NCBI GenBank assembly: GCA_038200305.1
Contig: JBBPYD010000081.1
Coordinates: 1 to 20,882 of the forward strand
DNA: 20,882 nt
Direction of reading: 5' to 3'
Origin: JANXXV01 sp038200305
GTDB lineage: Bacteria; Acidobacteriota; Terriglobia; Bryobacterales; Bryobacteraceae
A program made the translations under genes and the position numbers. Position 1 is the stretch's first letter. Each line of letters opens with the position of its first letter. Positions 1 to 6,510 of this stretch are shown piece by piece. The notes beneath the pieces were generated by a model that saw only the letters and a list, made by a program, of their open reading frames with translations, was not told the origin of the DNA and made no database searches.

Positions 1-22
1 GAAAACCAAGAACAGGTTTCCC
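1..22. repeat. Partial copy of the GGAAAAC-loop-GTTTCCC hairpin repeat, cut by the window edge
   Basis: The first 22 bases match positions 98-119 at all but two places. Both have the form gaaaac, a nine-base loop beginning caaga, then gtttccc. The second copy is the centre of the larger hairpin at 85-133, so this is probably the inner part of another copy whose left arm lies outside the window. The right outer arm seen at 121-133 is not conserved here, where the sequence becomes tttgcgcccac. Confidence 0.6.
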
Positions 23-39
23 TTTGCGCCCACAGCCCT

Positions 40-63
40 TGGAAATCGCAGAGCCGATTTCCA
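40..63. repeat. Perfect 9-bp inverted repeat (small hairpin)
   Basis: tggaaatcg (40-48) is followed by the loop cagagc (49-54) and its exact complement cgatttcca (55-63). It shares the GGAAA/TTTCC arms of its neighbours but has a different loop. It lies between two copies of the larger hairpin family, so it is best read as part of the same repeat cluster. There is no T-run after it and no gene ends here, so a terminator role is not supported. Confidence 0.65.
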
Positions 64-84
64 CATTCCCACCGCCCCTACGAA

Positions 85-133
85 GCAGTGGAAAAGTGGA
101 AAACCAAGAGCAAGTTTCCCACTTTTCCACTGC
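85..133. repeat. 49-bp hairpin repeat with 20-bp arms
   Basis: The left arm is 85-104 (gcagtggaaaagtggaaaac), the loop is 105-113 (caagagcaa), and the right arm is 114-133. The arms pair at 19 of 20 positions. Its inner part repeats at 1-22. Read forward it gives a spurious peptide containing KTKSKFPTFP. Stem length and repetition suggest a dispersed palindromic (REP-like) element rather than a regulatory site for the gene at 315. The rest of 134-314 holds a small GC-rich stem near 180-192 (ggagc-ttc-gctcc) and no convincing promoter. Confidence 0.75.
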
Positions 134-314
134 AGTGTTTCATTGATGGGAAGAACTTTCAGAAAGGAGGCCCGGCGGCGGAGCTTCGCTCCTCCTCCAG
201 GCTCACTGTTCGATTAGAAAATGCTTTCCGACGTATCTTTTTCGGAAGGTGTTGCATCCAAGATCGTGTAGAATGATTAGAGTTATTCAATCCAGGGGTG
301 GTTTGAACTCTCAG

Positions 315-1181
315 ATGCTTAGGGTGGCGGCTAGTCTATTGATTGCTGGGTCCGTGCTGTGCGCCGCGCCTGGCGATCTGGACCGCGCCAGACAGTTGTA
401 CGAACGGACGCAATACAGTTCGGCGTTGGAAATTCTTCTTCCCCTCGCTTCGAATTCCTCAAACCCCGTCGGCCCCGTTCATGAATGGACCGGCAAGAAC
501 TACTTCATGATGGGCCAGTTCAAGAAAGCGGCGGACGAATTCGAAAAGGCTATCGCAGCCGATCCAGGCAATTCGGTCTACTACCACTGGCTCGGGAAGA
601 CCTACGGACGCCGTGCCGAAACCTCGTCCTTCGTCACCGCCCCTGGCTTCGCTTCCAAAGCGCGCCAGAACTTTGAGCGGGCAGTCGCTCTGGATGAAAA
701 GAACGCAGAAGCCATCAACGATCTGTTTGAGTATTACTTAGAAGCTCCTGGGTTTCTGGGCGGCGGCATGGACAAGGCAGCCTATCTTGCAAACAAGATC
801 GGCGCTCTGGACCTCGCTGAACACCAATACGCGCTGGCGGTCATCGCGGAACGCCGCAAGGAGTTTAACTCGGCCGAGCAGCATTTCCGGCGCGCTCTGG
901 AAATTGCGCCGCGCCAGGTGGGGCGTGTTCTTGATCTTGCCAGGTTTTTATCTAAGCAGGGCAGGGAGCAAGAGAGCGAAGCTCTTTTCCTTAAGGCTGA
1001 AAAAATCGCTCCGAATGAGCCGAAGATTCTGTTTGAACGAGCCAGCACTTACATACGTGCCAATCGGAAACTGGATACTGCCAGGCAATTGCTGCAACAG
1101 TATTTGAACTCGCCACTGACGCCAGACGATCCTCCGCGCGCCGAAGCGCAGCGGCTGCTCAAACTGGCTTCCGGCGTGTAA
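315..1181 (+). CDS. Secreted tetratricopeptide-repeat (TPR) protein
   Basis: A 288-residue protein made mostly of helical TPR-type repeats, which normally serve as protein-protein interaction scaffolds. The start at 315 is chosen because it opens a clean signal peptide: MLR, a hydrophobic run through LLIAGSVLC, then AAPG. Starts at 249 (GTG) and 273 (ATG) are open in the same frame but would put a polar stretch before the signal. The cysteine before AAPG does not form a good lipobox, so signal peptidase I cleavage is more likely than a lipoprotein. TPR-like units include the stretches around GQFKKAADEFEKAIAADP, KARQNFERAVALD, EFNSAEQHFRRALEIAP and REQESEALFLKAEKIAP. A glycine-rich PGFLGGG loop interrupts the middle. 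The permease starts nine bases after the stop, so the two are probably co-transcribed, with the TPR protein as a periplasmic partner (inference). Confidence 0.8.
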   Translation: MLRVAASLLIAGSVLCAAPGDLDRARQLYERTQYSSALEILLPLASNSSNPVGPVHEWTGKNYFMMGQFKKAADEFEKAIAADPGNSVYYHWLGKTYGRRAETSSFVTAPGFASKARQNFERAVALDEKNAEAINDLFEYYLEAPGFLGGGMDKAAYLANKIGALDLAEHQYALAVIAERRKEFNSAEQHFRRALEIAPRQVGRVLDLARFLSKQGREQESEALFLKAEKIAPNEPKILFERASTYIRANRKLDTARQLLQQYLNSPLTPDDPPRAEAQRLLKLASGV

Positions 1182-1190
1182 TCCGCGGCA

Positions 1191-2396
1191 ATGCAGATCG
1201 GTGAAGCCCTCCGTTTCAGTTTCCATGCGTTGCGTGCGAACAAAATCCGCACGTTCCTAACTGCGCTTGGATTGGTTATCGGCAACGCCTCCGTCATCCT
1301 AGTTGTCACCATTTCGCTGACCAGCCAGGATTACATTCTCGATGAGATCCGCGGTATTGGGTCGAACCTCATTTACGCCAACTACGAAGCGGGCAGCCAG
1401 ACCGCCACTCAGGTGGAAGGCGATTACGTAAAGCTCACTGACATGGAAGCCATCCGCCGGCAGGTAGGCGAGAAGATCACGGCCCTCACCCCGGTGATGA
1501 CCAACTACGACCGCATGCGGATTCAGGGCCGCGATGAAGATATCGCCATCATCGGCACCGACGATCAGTATCCCCTGGTTCGCAATATCATCATGCTCGC
1601 AGGGCATTTCATGAGCGAGAGCGACGTCACCACGCGCCAGAAGGTCGCCATGCTGACTGAAAAATTGGCGAGGCGTCTGTTTGGAGGCCAATCGGCCGCC
1701 ATCGGCCAGATAATCAAGCTGCACGGTCTGCAGTTCACGGTCATCGGCACCTTCAGAGAGAAGACCGAAACGTACGGACTCGCCGAGCTCAGCACGGAAA
1801 CCGTCCTGATCCCAATTACCGTCGTAAAGTATTTCACGTCATCGGAGCGAATCGACCCTCTGTACATTCAGGTCAGAAACCCGAACGATGTGGAGCCGTT
1901 GACCAAGGTGGTGAAGAGCATCATCGAGAATAACCACCGTCCGGGCGCCCGCTATAAAGTGGAGAATCTGACGGCCATTCTGAATGCCGCCCGCAAGATT
2001 GCCCTCATCCTGACTATCGTGCTGATTCTGGTCTCGGCGATTGCGTTGATCATCTCCGGCATCGGCATCATGAATATCATGCTGGTGACGGTGACCGAGC
2101 GAACGCGCGAGATTGGACTGCGCATGGCCGTCGGCGCCTCCCGCCGGGAGATTCTGCAGCAGTTCCTATTTGAAGCGGTCCTGATCAGCGTGGGTGGAGG
2201 GCTGATCGGCATTCTGGTTGGCGTCTCCATTCCGTTGAGCGCCCGGTTCTTTATCGAATCGACCCAGATCCCGATTTCCGTCACATCCATCGTGGTCGCC
2301 TTCGGCGTATCATTCCTGGTGGGACTGGTTTTCGGACTCCTGCCCGCCAGCCGCGCCTCCAGCCTGAACCCGACCGAAGCCTTGCGATACGAATAA
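1191..2396 (+). CDS. MacB/FtsX-type ABC transporter permease, no ATPase in window
   Basis: A 401-residue inner-membrane protein of the MacB permease family. An N-terminal membrane segment (about residues 20-45) follows the typical opening RANKIRTFLTALGLVIG. A periplasmic core domain (about 45-260) comes next, then three C-terminal membrane segments. The FtsX signature region GIGIMNIMLVTVTERTREIG followed by LRMAVGASRREI is clear, and the end NPTEALRYE is typical. Family members act with a MacB-like ATPase and often a periplasmic adaptor to move lipoproteins, peptides or antibiotics by mechanotransmission. Here neither an ATPase nor an adaptor follows; the gene is preceded by the TPR protein and met by a convergent gene. 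The partner may lie upstream of the window or elsewhere. The substrate cannot be told. The start ATG has only a weak ribosome site, which fits coupling to the TPR gene. Confidence 0.88.
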   Translation: MQIGEALRFSFHALRANKIRTFLTALGLVIGNASVILVVTISLTSQDYILDEIRGIGSNLIYANYEAGSQTATQVEGDYVKLTDMEAIRRQVGEKITALTPVMTNYDRMRIQGRDEDIAIIGTDDQYPLVRNIIMLAGHFMSESDVTTRQKVAMLTEKLARRLFGGQSAAIGQIIKLHGLQFTVIGTFREKTETYGLAELSTETVLIPITVVKYFTSSERIDPLYIQVRNPNDVEPLTKVVKSIIENNHRPGARYKVENLTAILNAARKIALILTIVLILVSAIALIISGIGIMNIMLVTVTERTREIGLRMAVGASRREILQQFLFEAVLISVGGGLIGILVGVSIPLSARFFIESTQIPISVTSIVVAFGVSFLVGLVFGLLPASRASSLNPTEALRYE

Positions 2397-2408
2397 TCCA
2401 CGGTCTCT

Positions 2409-2440
2409 CTACCGGACCGCGATTGTAATTCCGGTTTGCG
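2409..2440 (-). pseudogene. Relic tail of a TIGR03437 (Solibacter C-terminal domain) gene
   Basis: Read on the minus strand, positions 2438-2409 encode QTGITIAVR and a TAG stop. This is the same ending as the TIGR03437 remnant at 3731 (QTGVTIAVR-stop). The 32 bases 2409-2440 match 3731-3762 at 29 positions; one difference changes an amino acid (I/V) and two are silent. Upstream on the minus strand the frame meets a stop within about ten codons and no longer resembles the family. Similarity ends at the stop codon, so this looks like the end of a diverged homologue rather than a fresh DNA duplication. It occupies the spacer between the convergent permease and hydrolase genes. Confidence 0.6.
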
Positions 2441-2494
2441 CGCCGTCTGCTCTTCGTCAGATTCCGCGCAATGCCGTCCCAAGGCATCAACTCG

Positions 2495-3685
2495 CTAAGG
2501 ATGCTTGCGGCTCTCCTCGATATACGCCGGAGTATAGCCTTCCCACTCCCACGGAGTGACCGTGTCTCCCAGGATGGTTTCAAGAAGAGGACGGAACGCG
2601 ATCTCTCCGTTGTCGCTGTTGGTCAGCAAAATCATGCAAGCTTGCCGGCGCTCAAAGCAGATCATATAGTTCTGCGCTCCATCGCCGTGTCCTTCCTTGA
2701 AGAAGGCAGGACCGAAGCGCGTATGGGTCAGCAGCCCCCAGCCCACACCATATCCCAGTCCAACGGTGGAAGCCTCGGCGCCCTCAGGCTCATCCGCCCT
2801 GAGCGCGAACTGATGAAGCGAGCGGATGCGCAGAAATGGCGTCAGCATCGCCTTTCGCGCGGCCGGCTTCACAATCTTGCCTGCGAAGAGCGCGGAAACC
2901 AAGCGGCTCAGGTCCTCTGCGCTGGTGGTCATCGAACCCGCGGCCCGCGCTGGAAAACGCTTGGTGTGCGAGCGGAATCGCTCATCCAGGTCGTAGCGGT
3001 CGGCCACGTTCGCCGCGAATTCCGTCCGGTAAATGATGCCGGTGTGCGTCATCCCGAGCGGCGTAAACAGCGCTTCCTGCATCAGTTGGTCCAGCAGCTT
3101 GTGCTTCAGTTGTTCAATGACAAACTGCACCAGGTTGATGCCTTCGCCCGAGTAGAGATACTGCGTACCGGGCTGGAAGTGCAGATGCATCTTCTTGTCC
3201 GGCTCGATAAACGCGAAATTGGCGAGTCCCGAGGCGTGGGCCAGCAGCATGCGCGGCGTCACCGTCGGCCACGCCGGATCATGCACCAGCGCGGAAGCTG
3301 ATTCGCGATAGCCATCATACGTATCCAGCGGTTGTGCGAGCTGTTTCGCCACCGGCATATCCAGATCGAACTCCCCTCGTTCGACAAGCTGCATGACGTA
3401 GGTCGCAAAAACGCTCTTCGTGATGGAAGCGGCCCATGTAGTGGTATCGCGGTCCATCGGAAGCTTCAGCTCGCGGCTGCGAAGTCCGAAGGCTCCGCTC
3501 CAGACAAGGCGCCCGCGATCGAGTACGGCGATCTGCGCTCCGGTCACGTGGGCCGCATCCAGGGTCTTCCTGGCGAAGGATTCCGCTTCCGCCGTCGCGA
3601 TCGTTGTACCGTCCAGCCGCCGAATGGAGGCCGGCTTGGCTGGCGTTAGAGATAACAAAGCGGTCAAGGCAAACAGAAGCTTCAT
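2495..3685 (-). CDS. Serine hydrolase, beta-lactamase (class C / penicillin-binding) family
   Basis: A 396-residue secreted enzyme with a signal peptide at its N-terminus (MKLLFALTALLSLTPAKPAS). The catalytic S-x-x-K motif is S87-I-T-K90 within TTTWAASITKSVFA. The second motif region reads QYLYSGEG (Y178-S-G), where classical class C enzymes have Y-x-N; YSG is common in the broader esterase/peptidase branch. An H-G-D-G segment near the C-terminal part probably takes the K-T-G position. These enzymes act in the periplasm on peptides, esters or beta-lactams, and the sequence does not show which. True resistance is less likely than an esterase or D-aminopeptidase role. The gene stands alone between two TIGR03437 remains and is convergent with the permease. 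Confidence 0.85.
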   Translation of the reverse strand: MKLLFALTALLSLTPAKPASIRRLDGTTIATAEAESFARKTLDAAHVTGAQIAVLDRGRLVWSGAFGLRSRELKLPMDRDTTTWAASITKSVFATYVMQLVERGEFDLDMPVAKQLAQPLDTYDGYRESASALVHDPAWPTVTPRMLLAHASGLANFAFIEPDKKMHLHFQPGTQYLYSGEGINLVQFVIEQLKHKLLDQLMQEALFTPLGMTHTGIIYRTEFAANVADRYDLDERFRSHTKRFPARAAGSMTTSAEDLSRLVSALFAGKIVKPAARKAMLTPFLRIRSLHQFALRADEPEGAEASTVGLGYGVGWGLLTHTRFGPAFFKEGHGDGAQNYMICFERRQACMILLTNSDNGEIAFRPLLETILGDTVTPWEWEGYTPAYIEESRKHP

Positions 3686-3730
3686 AGTTACTGAGAATAC
3701 GCGCCCCGGCGCGGTTTGTTCCGTTCAACG

Positions 3731-4048
3731 CTACCGGACCGCGATCGTAACTCCAGTTTGCGTTTGCGAATCGCCGATTTTCAGCGTAAGCGGAACCGCA
3801 TCCCCGCTTTGCGCCGATTGCGGCACTACTACGTTCACCTGTAATAGGCCCGCCACGGCCTCAGGCGCTGAACCCGCGTACATCACCTGCGCGTCAACGC
3901 CGCCAATCGTTACACTGACCGGAAACACGGGACTCATCGTGTCTTTGTGAGTGACCGATCCCGTTACGGTCGCCGGTGCGGTCTGTCCTTCGCCGGTCGC
4001 CTAGATCTGGATCACCGATCCGCCCACAGCTCGCTTTAGCACAGCTCG
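3731..4048 (-). pseudogene. Broken TIGR03437 (Solibacter-type) C-terminal domain, in-frame nonsense
   Basis: The minus-strand frame ending at 3731 reads PVSVTIGGVDAQVMYAGSAP, then VAGLLQVNVVVP, and ends TGVTIAVR. This is the C-terminal domain found at the ends of many secreted Solibacter proteins. Before it, in the same frame, comes GGSVIQI, a TAG stop (4003-4001), then ATGEGQTAPATV. Family members usually have a tyrosine at the stop position (…YATGEGQT), so a single TAC/TAT to TAG change would explain it. A second in-frame stop is at 4051-4049, and no larger parent protein lies upstream, where the DinB gene ends at 4055. A 10-base direct repeat (gcgagctgtg on the minus strand) sits near the broken end. 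Most likely the tail of a decayed large surface protein. A 68-residue ORF starting at 3937 is technically open but probably not a gene. Confidence 0.75.
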
Positions 4049-4054
4049 CTAGCC

Positions 4055-4552
4055 CTAACGCCGGTTGTAATACGCCGCAAGGTCGGTGACAATCGGCGTA
4101 TGATTCAGTTGGCGTAGCATCGTCGTAATCTGACCCCTGTGATAGCTGGCATGGTTCACCACGTGCAGAACCACCTGCCAGATCTTCAACTCGTAAGCAA
4201 GGCCCTGGATATTGACGTATTTCAGCGTGCTTTCCACGCCTGCCTCTGATAGCGCAGCCGCCCAGGAAACGAACTCATCACTCACTTTCGTCCAGGCCGC
4301 GGCCAGAGCGTCCAGAGTATACCGTTCCCCTTCCTCTGCCAGCGTGAATCTCGGACTTTCCAACAATCGTGAAAGCCAGATTCGGTCGGCCTGATAGATA
4401 TGCACCAGTGTGCCAAGCACGCCGTGGTGAGAAGTATACAAATAGCGGTTCTTCTCTTCGTCCGTCAACGGCTGCACGGCGTCCATGGACCGCTGGCTCG
4501 CCCAGCGGCTGTATTCCAGGTGATTCACCAGGAATTTCGCATCTATCTGCAT
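4055..4552 (-). CDS. DinB-family protein (putative metal-dependent, YfiT/DinB superfamily)
   Basis: A 165-residue four-helix-bundle protein of the DinB/YfiT superfamily. The three expected metal-ligand histidines are visible: H51 in GTLVHIYQADRIW, and H134 and H138 in VVNHASYHRGQI. The start at 4552 is chosen because its ATG lies one base after the acetyl-CoA synthetase stop, in the arrangement TGA-t-ATG, and the protein then begins like the family (FLVNHLEYSRWA). An in-frame extension to 4618 would overlap the synthetase by 65 bases and adds unrelated residues. Some superfamily members are thiol-dependent transferases, others are stress-linked with unknown activity. Its position suggests translation coupled to acsA, but no functional link is known to me. 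Confidence 0.85.
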   Translation of the reverse strand: MQIDAKFLVNHLEYSRWASQRSMDAVQPLTDEEKNRYLYTSHHGVLGTLVHIYQADRIWLSRLLESPRFTLAEEGERYTLDALAAAWTKVSDEFVSWAAALSEAGVESTLKYVNIQGLAYELKIWQVVLHVVNHASYHRGQITTMLRQLNHTPIVTDLAAYYNRR

Positions 4553-4553
4553 A

Positions 4554-6485
4554 TCAATCTTCGTCGGTTTGCGCGGCGAGCTTGCTGAGGACTGAAAAAT
4601 CCTCCAGTGTAGTGACATCGCCCGTGACGGTGTTAGTTGTCACAATCTCACGAAGCAGCCGCCGCATGATCTTGCCGCTGCGAGTCTTCGGCAGCGCCTC
4701 GGAGAAACGGATCTCTTCAGGGCGGGCAAAACTGCCAATTTCGTGCGCCACCCACTGCCGCAATTCCTTACCTAACTTCTCGCGATCCCAATCCCCTTTC
4801 TTCAGAGTCACAAAGCAGCAGACCGCCTGGCCTGTAATTTCATGCGGTTTGCCCACCACCGCAGCCTCTGCCACAGCCGGATGATGAACCAGCGCGGATT
4901 CCACTTCCATAGTGCTGAGGCGGTGTCCGCTGACATTCATCACATCATCCACGCGGCCCAGAATCCAGTAATAACCCTTGGAGTCGCGCCGCGCCGCATC
5001 GCCCGTGAAGTAGATGCCAGGAAGCCGGCTCCAGTATTGTTCCTTGAAGCGCTCTGGATCTCCCCAGATGTTCCGGATCATACTCGGCCAAGGCTTCTTA
5101 ATGATAAGAAATCCTTCCTTGTCGTCGCCGACCGGTTTCCCATGCAGATCGACGATATCGACGATCACTCCAGGCAGCGGAAAAGTGCCCGATCCTGGCT
5201 TTAGATCGACTGCGCCCGGCATCGGCGCAATCATCATAGATCCGGTTTCGGTTTGCCACCAGGTATCCACAATCGGGCAGCGGCCCTTTCCAATCACCCG
5301 GTGATACCATTCCCAGGCGGCGGGATTAATAGGCTCGCCGACCGAGCCGAGCAGCCGTAAACTCGACAGATCGTGAGCGTCCGGCCACTTGTCGCCCTGC
5401 CGGATCAATGCGCGGATCGCCGTCGGAGCGGTGTAGAAGATCGTGACGTGATACTTCTCAATGATCCGCCACCAGCGATCGAACTGCGGCGAATCCGGCG
5501 CGCCTTCGTACATCACCGTAGTCGCTCCGGCGGAAAGCGGACCGTAAACGGTGTAGCTGTGGCCGGTAACCCAGCCGATATCCGCCGAACACCAGTAAGT
5601 GTCGTTTTCGTGCAGATCGAAAACCCACTTCATGCTCATCTGGCACTGCAACAGGTATCCGGCCGTGGTGTGCAGAATTCCTTTCGGCTTCCCGGTAGTG
5701 CCAGACGTGTACAGCACGTAAAGCGGATGTTCGGAATCTAAATGCTCGGCAGGGCAATCTTCGCTCATGCCCTCATCGAGTTCATGCCACCAGGAATCCA
5801 GGCCGGCCTTCATCGGAATTTCGGAACCAGTTCGCCGGTAGACGATCACGTCGCGTACTCCAGGGCAGTCTTGCACAGCTTCGTCCACCGCACCCTTGAG
5901 CCGTACTTCCTTCCCACGCCTCCAACTTCCGTCGGCCGTGATCACCACCGTCGCACCCAAATCCTGAATACGGGCTTTCAGCGCTTCGGCGGAGAACCCC
6001 CCGAAGACAACGCTATGCGTAATGCCCAGGCGCGCGCAGGCCAGCATCGCAACCGCCGCCTCCGGCACCATCGGCATATAAATAATCGACCGGTCCCCCG
6101 CCTCGTATCCGCGCGACTTCAGCACGTTTGCGAACCGGCACACCAGACGGTGCAGTTCCTGGTAAGTGATGACGCGCTGGTCGCCCGGCTCGCCTTCCCA
6201 GATAATGGCGGCCTTGTTCTTACGCGCCGTCGTGAGATGGCGGTCGATGCAGTTGTAGGCTACGTTCGTCTTTCCGCCCACGAACCACTTGGCGAAAGGA
6301 ACATCCCACTCCAGAGCCTTTGACCATTTTTCAAACCAATGCAGTTCGGTCTCCGCCAGCTCGCCCCAAAACTTTTCGGGATCGGCTTCGGCCCGGCGGT
6401 AAAGTTCACGATAGCCTTCTATTCCCTGGACATTGGCATTCCGGACGAACTCCGGGGCCGGTGCGTACGAAGCGGTTTCGCTCAT
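4554..6485 (-). CDS. acsA: Acetyl-coenzyme A synthetase
   Basis: A 643-residue cytoplasmic AMP-forming ligase, full length for the family, making acetyl-CoA from acetate, ATP and CoA. Motifs in order: phosphate-binding loop YTSGTTGKPKG (259-269), the acetate-pocket and adenylate motif TWWQTETG (408-415), YFTGD (492-496), the hinge region ILGRVDDVMNVSGHRLS (508-524), and the C-terminal KTRSGKIMRR (600-609). Its lysine K605 is the catalytic lysine that is reversibly acetylated in Salmonella Acs. The stretch HRLSTMEVESA differs slightly from the usual HRLGTAEIESA, so another small acyl substrate such as propionate is possible. The pocket tryptophan favours acetate. The gene follows the GH63 gene by 25 bases and ends one base before dinB, so the three probably form an operon. 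Confidence 0.95.
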   Translation of the reverse strand: MSETASYAPAPEFVRNANVQGIEGYRELYRRAEADPEKFWGELAETELHWFEKWSKALEWDVPFAKWFVGGKTNVAYNCIDRHLTTARKNKAAIIWEGEPGDQRVITYQELHRLVCRFANVLKSRGYEAGDRSIIYMPMVPEAAVAMLACARLGITHSVVFGGFSAEALKARIQDLGATVVITADGSWRRGKEVRLKGAVDEAVQDCPGVRDVIVYRRTGSEIPMKAGLDSWWHELDEGMSEDCPAEHLDSEHPLYVLYTSGTTGKPKGILHTTAGYLLQCQMSMKWVFDLHENDTYWCSADIGWVTGHSYTVYGPLSAGATTVMYEGAPDSPQFDRWWRIIEKYHVTIFYTAPTAIRALIRQGDKWPDAHDLSSLRLLGSVGEPINPAAWEWYHRVIGKGRCPIVDTWWQTETGSMMIAPMPGAVDLKPGSGTFPLPGVIVDIVDLHGKPVGDDKEGFLIIKKPWPSMIRNIWGDPERFKEQYWSRLPGIYFTGDAARRDSKGYYWILGRVDDVMNVSGHRLSTMEVESALVHHPAVAEAAVVGKPHEITGQAVCCFVTLKKGDWDREKLGKELRQWVAHEIGSFARPEEIRFSEALPKTRSGKIMRRLLREIVTTNTVTGDVTTLEDFSVLSKLAAQTDED

Positions 6486-6510
6486 CTGCTGAATTTTATC
6501 AGGTGCCGCG

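Noticed and set aside
88..276. Small plus-strand open frame (62 codons) over the left-edge hairpin
   Set aside because: It is simply the translation of the palindromic repeat, with no ribosome site and no recognisable domain, and it runs into the next gene's upstream region.
2411..2435. accgga...tccggt stem (6 bp, 13-base loop) as a terminator between convergent genes
   Set aside because: No T-run on either side, and the bases are explained by the TIGR03437 tail codons; the matching site at 3731 does not keep the stem.
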